NCBI GenBank assembly: GCA_022545625.1
Contig: JACZQS010000073.1
Coordinates: forward strand, 1 to 8,922
Reading direction: 5' to 3'
Length of the DNA: 8,922 nucleotides
DNA from: Pseudomonadota bacterium
GTDB taxonomy: Bacteria; Pseudomonadota; Gammaproteobacteria; GCA-001735895
The notes under the pieces were generated by a model. The model made no database searches and was not told where the DNA came from. It was given only the letters and a program-made list of their open reading frames with translations. The first letter of the stretch is position 1. Each line of letters begins with the position of its first letter. The translations under genes and the position numbers were made by a program. This document shows, piece after piece, positions 6,591 to 8,922 of this stretch.

Positions 6591-6596
6591 TATAAT
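6591..6596 (+). promoter_or_regulatory. Possible -10 element for prlC
   Basis: TATAAT is a perfect -10 hexamer 18 bp after the gyrB stop and about 220 bp before prlC. No sequence 16-18 bp upstream resembles a -35 box and there is no extended TG, so this is weak. Confidence 0.2.
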
Positions 6597-6680
6597 CGTT
6601 AACTCATTGATTTCAAACATAAAAATAGAAAATTTCGACAGCTGAAAAGTGGCAGCTTCCGAGCAGGAAGAGGGCTCCAG

Positions 6681-6761
6681 ATGGACGAGGCAACAACACA
6701 TTTTAGCCATTATCGGTTTGGCAGCGGAACCGCTACCCCCGAAGATCTGTTCCGCCGTTGA
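6681..6761 (+). CDS. Possible 26-codon small ORF
   Basis: ATG 6681 is preceded by a strong purine-rich ribosome site (AGGAAGAGGG, 6665-6674) at 6-nt spacing, better than that of any neighbouring gene. The peptide begins MDEATTHFSHYRFGSG and ends PEDLFRR before TGA at 6759-6761. It has no membrane segment and I do not recognise it. It could be a small protein or leader, a relic, or chance in a gap with no other explanation. The case rests only on the ribosome site. Confidence 0.2.
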   Translation: MDEATTHFSHYRFGSGTATPEDLFRR

Positions 6762-6817
6762 AACTTTCTGTATCACGACTTCTTAAACACCAGGAACTCC
6801 CGAGATAAAGCAAAACG

Positions 6818-8857
6818 TTGAATAACCCACTCCTAGAAAACGCCGGATTACCGGCATTCAGCCAGATTACCCCGGATATAATACAATCGGCGATCGAGGC
6901 TATTATTGCCGATAATCGACAGCAGGTTGACCGTCTCGTCGCTAACAAGAAAGTGAGCTGGGATGGGTTGATTAAACCGATATCCCTGCTCGAGGATCGA
7001 TTGAGCAAGGCCTGGTCCCCGGTTCGGCATCTCAACTCGGTGAAAAGCAGCGACAAGTTACGCGAAGCATACAATGCCTGCCTGCCATTGCTCAGTGAGC
7101 ATTCGACCGAAATGAGCCAGAATTACCAGCTGTATCAGGGTTATCGCACTATTGCAGATTCGCCCGCTTACGCTGATCTGGATACCGCACAACAAAAAAC
7201 CATCGATGATTCACTCAAACACTTCAGATTGGGGGGTGTCGATCTTGAAGGAGAGGACAAACAGCGCTACCAGCAATTACAAAAAGATCTCTCGGAGCTA
7301 CAGTCAAGCTTCGACAACAATTTGCTCGATGCAACACAGTCCTGGCAAAAGCTGATTAGTGACGCACAACAACTTAAGGGCTTACCCGAATATGCAATTG
7401 CAATGGTCAAACAACTGGCCGAACAGAATAACCAATCCGGTTATCGTCTAACACTCGATATGCCCTGCTATATAGCGATAGTCACCCACGCGCAGTGTCG
7501 CGAACTTCGAAAGGATATATATGAAGCCTACACGACACGCGCCTCTGACCAAAAAATTACCGATAAAAAGTGGGATAATGCGGATAACATGCAACAAATA
7601 GTCGCTAAAAGACAGGAAAAAGCAAAATTACTGGGGTTTGACAACTACGCTGAATACTCGCTCGAAACCAAGATGGCCGAGTCGGTCAAGCAGGTACTCG
7701 ACTTCCTTTATGATCTCGCGCAGCGTTCGAGGCCGGCAGCGATAGACGAAGTTGCCGAAAGACAGGCCTATGCCGAGTCCCTGGGTTTCGAAGGGGAACT
7801 ACAGGCCTGGGACTATGCCTATTACAGCGAAAAACTGAAGCAACACAAGTATCAATTTTCGGAGGAAGACCTAAAGCCCTACTTCAGCGACGACAACGTC
7901 ATCGGCGGACTGTTTGAAATCGTAAAAATCCTCTACGGTGTCGATATAAAATCCGCAGATAACAAGGTTGATGTCTGGGACAAATCGGTGCGCTTCTACC
8001 AGATTAATAATTCCGCAGGTGAAATGATTGGTCAGTTTTATCTGGATTTGTACGCGCGCGAAAACAAACGCGGCGGCGCCTGGATGGATGAATGCATCAA
8101 TCGCTATCATATCGACGGCAAAACCCAGATTCCTGTTGCCTATCTGACCTGTAATTTGACACCCCCGATCGGGGATGAAGCCGCCTTGTTTACCCACGAT
8201 GAAGTAATAACCCTGTTCCATGAGTTCGGCCACGGATTACACCATATGCTAACTCGAATCGATGTTCCCGATGTTGCCGGAATCAATGGTGTCGAGTGGG
8301 ATGCGGTAGAATTACCGAGCCAGTTTATGGAGAATTTCTGTTGGCAAAAGCCGGCCCTGGAATTGTTTGCCAGGCATTACCAGACCGGCGAACCCTTACC
8401 CGAAGAGCTGTTCGACAAGATGGTTGGCGCGAAGAATTTTCAGGGCGCCCTGTTAATGCTCAGACAGATTGAATTTGCGCTATTTGATATCAGGCTCCAC
8501 CAGCAGGTTAGTTTAACCAGTGCAGCGCAAATTCAGGATATACTAGATCAGGTTCGGACCGAAATATCTGTTGTAAAAACACCCCATAACAATCGTTTTC
8601 AAAATGGATTCTCGCATATTTTTGCAGGCGGCTATGCGGCGGGTTATTATAGTTACAAATGGGCGGAGGTTTTATCCGCTGATGTTTTTGCTGCATTCGA
8701 AGAAGCAGGCATCTTCGATGCGACAATCGGGCGGAAATTCCTGCATTGTATTCTTGAACAAGGTGGTTCGCGTCCCGCGATGAAATCGTTTCAGTGTTTC
8801 CGCGGACGAGAACCCAATATTGACGCACTGCTGCGACATAGCGGTATAACCACGTAA
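6818..8857 (+). CDS. prlC: Oligopeptidase A, zinc metallopeptidase family M3
   Basis: PrlC (OpdA) is a cytosolic zinc peptidase that degrades short peptides, including cleaved signal peptides. At 679 residues it matches E. coli (680). The N-terminus MNNPLLENAGLPAFSQI fits the family. The metal site is HEFGHGLH (H468, E469, H472) with the third ligand E498 in AVELPSQFMENF, preceded by the typical LFTHDEVITL. The C-terminal substrate-binding segment FSHIFAGGYAAGYYSYKWAEVLSADVF carries the conserved His and Tyr residues of thimet-type peptidases. TTG 6818 must be the start: an in-frame TAA lies at 6806-6808 and no ATG or GTG intervenes, and the protein aligns from that codon. The ribosome site is weak. 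It lies 245 bp after gyrB, probably with its own promoter, and 6 bp before the next gene, which may be co-transcribed. Confidence 0.97.
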   Translation: MNNPLLENAGLPAFSQITPDIIQSAIEAIIADNRQQVDRLVANKKVSWDGLIKPISLLEDRLSKAWSPVRHLNSVKSSDKLREAYNACLPLLSEHSTEMSQNYQLYQGYRTIADSPAYADLDTAQQKTIDDSLKHFRLGGVDLEGEDKQRYQQLQKDLSELQSSFDNNLLDATQSWQKLISDAQQLKGLPEYAIAMVKQLAEQNNQSGYRLTLDMPCYIAIVTHAQCRELRKDIYEAYTTRASDQKITDKKWDNADNMQQIVAKRQEKAKLLGFDNYAEYSLETKMAESVKQVLDFLYDLAQRSRPAAIDEVAERQAYAESLGFEGELQAWDYAYYSEKLKQHKYQFSEEDLKPYFSDDNVIGGLFEIVKILYGVDIKSADNKVDVWDKSVRFYQINNSAGEMIGQFYLDLYARENKRGGAWMDECINRYHIDGKTQIPVAYLTCNLTPPIGDEAALFTHDEVITLFHEFGHGLHHMLTRIDVPDVAGINGVEWDAVELPSQFMENFCWQKPALELFARHYQTGEPLPEELFDKMVGAKNFQGALLMLRQIEFALFDIRLHQQVSLTSAAQIQDILDQVRTEISVVKTPHNNRFQNGFSHIFAGGYAAGYYSYKWAEVLSADVFAAFEEAGIFDATIGRKFLHCILEQGGSRPAMKSFQCFRGREPNIDALLRHSGITT

Positions 8858-8863
8858 AAGATT

Positions 8864-8922
8864 ATGACAAAATATTTACTCACAGGATTGCTTTACCTGC
8901 TATCCATGCAAGGTGTACTGGC
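8864..8922 (+). CDS. Start of a gene for a probable exported protein (3' end outside window)
   Basis: ATG 8864 lies 6 bp after the prlC stop. The 19 complete codons begin MTKYLLTGLLYLLSMQGVL: a lysine followed by a hydrophobic leucine-rich stretch, the pattern of a Sec signal peptide or N-terminal membrane anchor. The ribosome site is poor (AAAAG). The short spacing suggests co-transcription with prlC. Nothing more can be said about the product from this fragment. Confidence 0.55.
   Translation, partial: MTKYLLTGLLYLLSMQGVL

Larger units (their letters stand above)
6573..6817. other. gyrB-prlC intergenic region
   Basis: These 245 bp contain no recognisable gene. A perfect -10 hexamer TATAAT sits at 6591-6596 without a good -35. 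Two weak inverted repeats are visible: AGCTG/CAGCT around an 8-nt loop (6640-6657) and AGCGG/CCGCT around AA (6723-6734). Neither has a T-tract, so I do not call a terminator for gyrB. A 26-codon ORF at 6681 is listed separately. Confidence 0.5.

Noticed and set aside
6495..6776. 93-codon - strand frame over the gyrB end and the following gap
   Set aside because: It overlaps the conserved GyrB C-terminus antisense and encodes no recognisable motif.
7871..8233. 120-codon - strand frame inside prlC
   Set aside because: Antisense shadow of the metallopeptidase coding sequence, across the codons of its zinc motif.
1..8922. CRISPR arrays, tRNA or rRNA genes, insertion sequences, toxin-antitoxin or defence genes
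   Set aside because: No repeat-spacer pattern, cloverleaf, transposase or relevant protein motifs were seen on either strand.

Overview
This window looks like two unrelated pieces of DNA joined near position 1070. Positions about 1070-8922 are the classical replication-origin gene cluster of a gammaproteobacterium: the 3' part of dnaA, then dnaN, recF, gyrB and prlC (opdA), all on the + strand. The assignment rests on an E. coli-type GyrB of 801 aa that carries the proteobacterial insertion, RecF and DnaN of 356 and 366 aa, an OpdA-type M3 peptidase of 679 aa, and ParB-binding parS sequences of the pseudomonad/gammaproteobacterial type. I cannot name a genus. Base composition is moderate, with AT-rich intergenic regions.

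Positions 1 to about 1070 are visibly more GC-rich. They hold the C-terminal part of an unrecognised, probably exported, beta-rich protein (+ strand, ends 631). A convergent fragment on the - strand (ends 900) resembles the C-terminus of long PIG-L/LmbE-type deacetylases. Between them is a long imperfect inverted repeat (702-801). At about 1071-1091 the PIG-L-like reading on the - strand and the DnaA reading on the + strand overlap over some 20 nt, and dnaA loses its first ~275 codons exactly there. An assembly chimera joined through a short shared sequence is the simplest explanation; a real deletion or rearrangement is the alternative.

Region by region: dnaA fragment (1068-1646); a 257-bp intergenic stretch with two opposed DnaA boxes, AT-rich DNA and a possible promoter and leader ORF (candidate oriC); dnaN (1904-3004); an 83-bp gap with three exact-period 13-bp repeats and a palindrome abutting the recF start; recF (3088-4158) with two parS sites inside its coding sequence; gyrB 8 bp later (4167-6572); a 245-bp gap with no convincing gene; prlC (6818-8857) starting with TTG; and the first codons of a gene for an exported protein (8864 onward).

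Functionally this is replication initiation (DnaA), processivity (DnaN), gap repair (RecF), supercoiling (GyrB) and origin segregation (parS), followed by an unrelated cytosolic peptidase. I see no new defence, mobile or biosynthetic system. The points most worth checking are the dnaA junction, the intragenic parS pair, the 13-bp repeats and the possible dnaN leader ORF.
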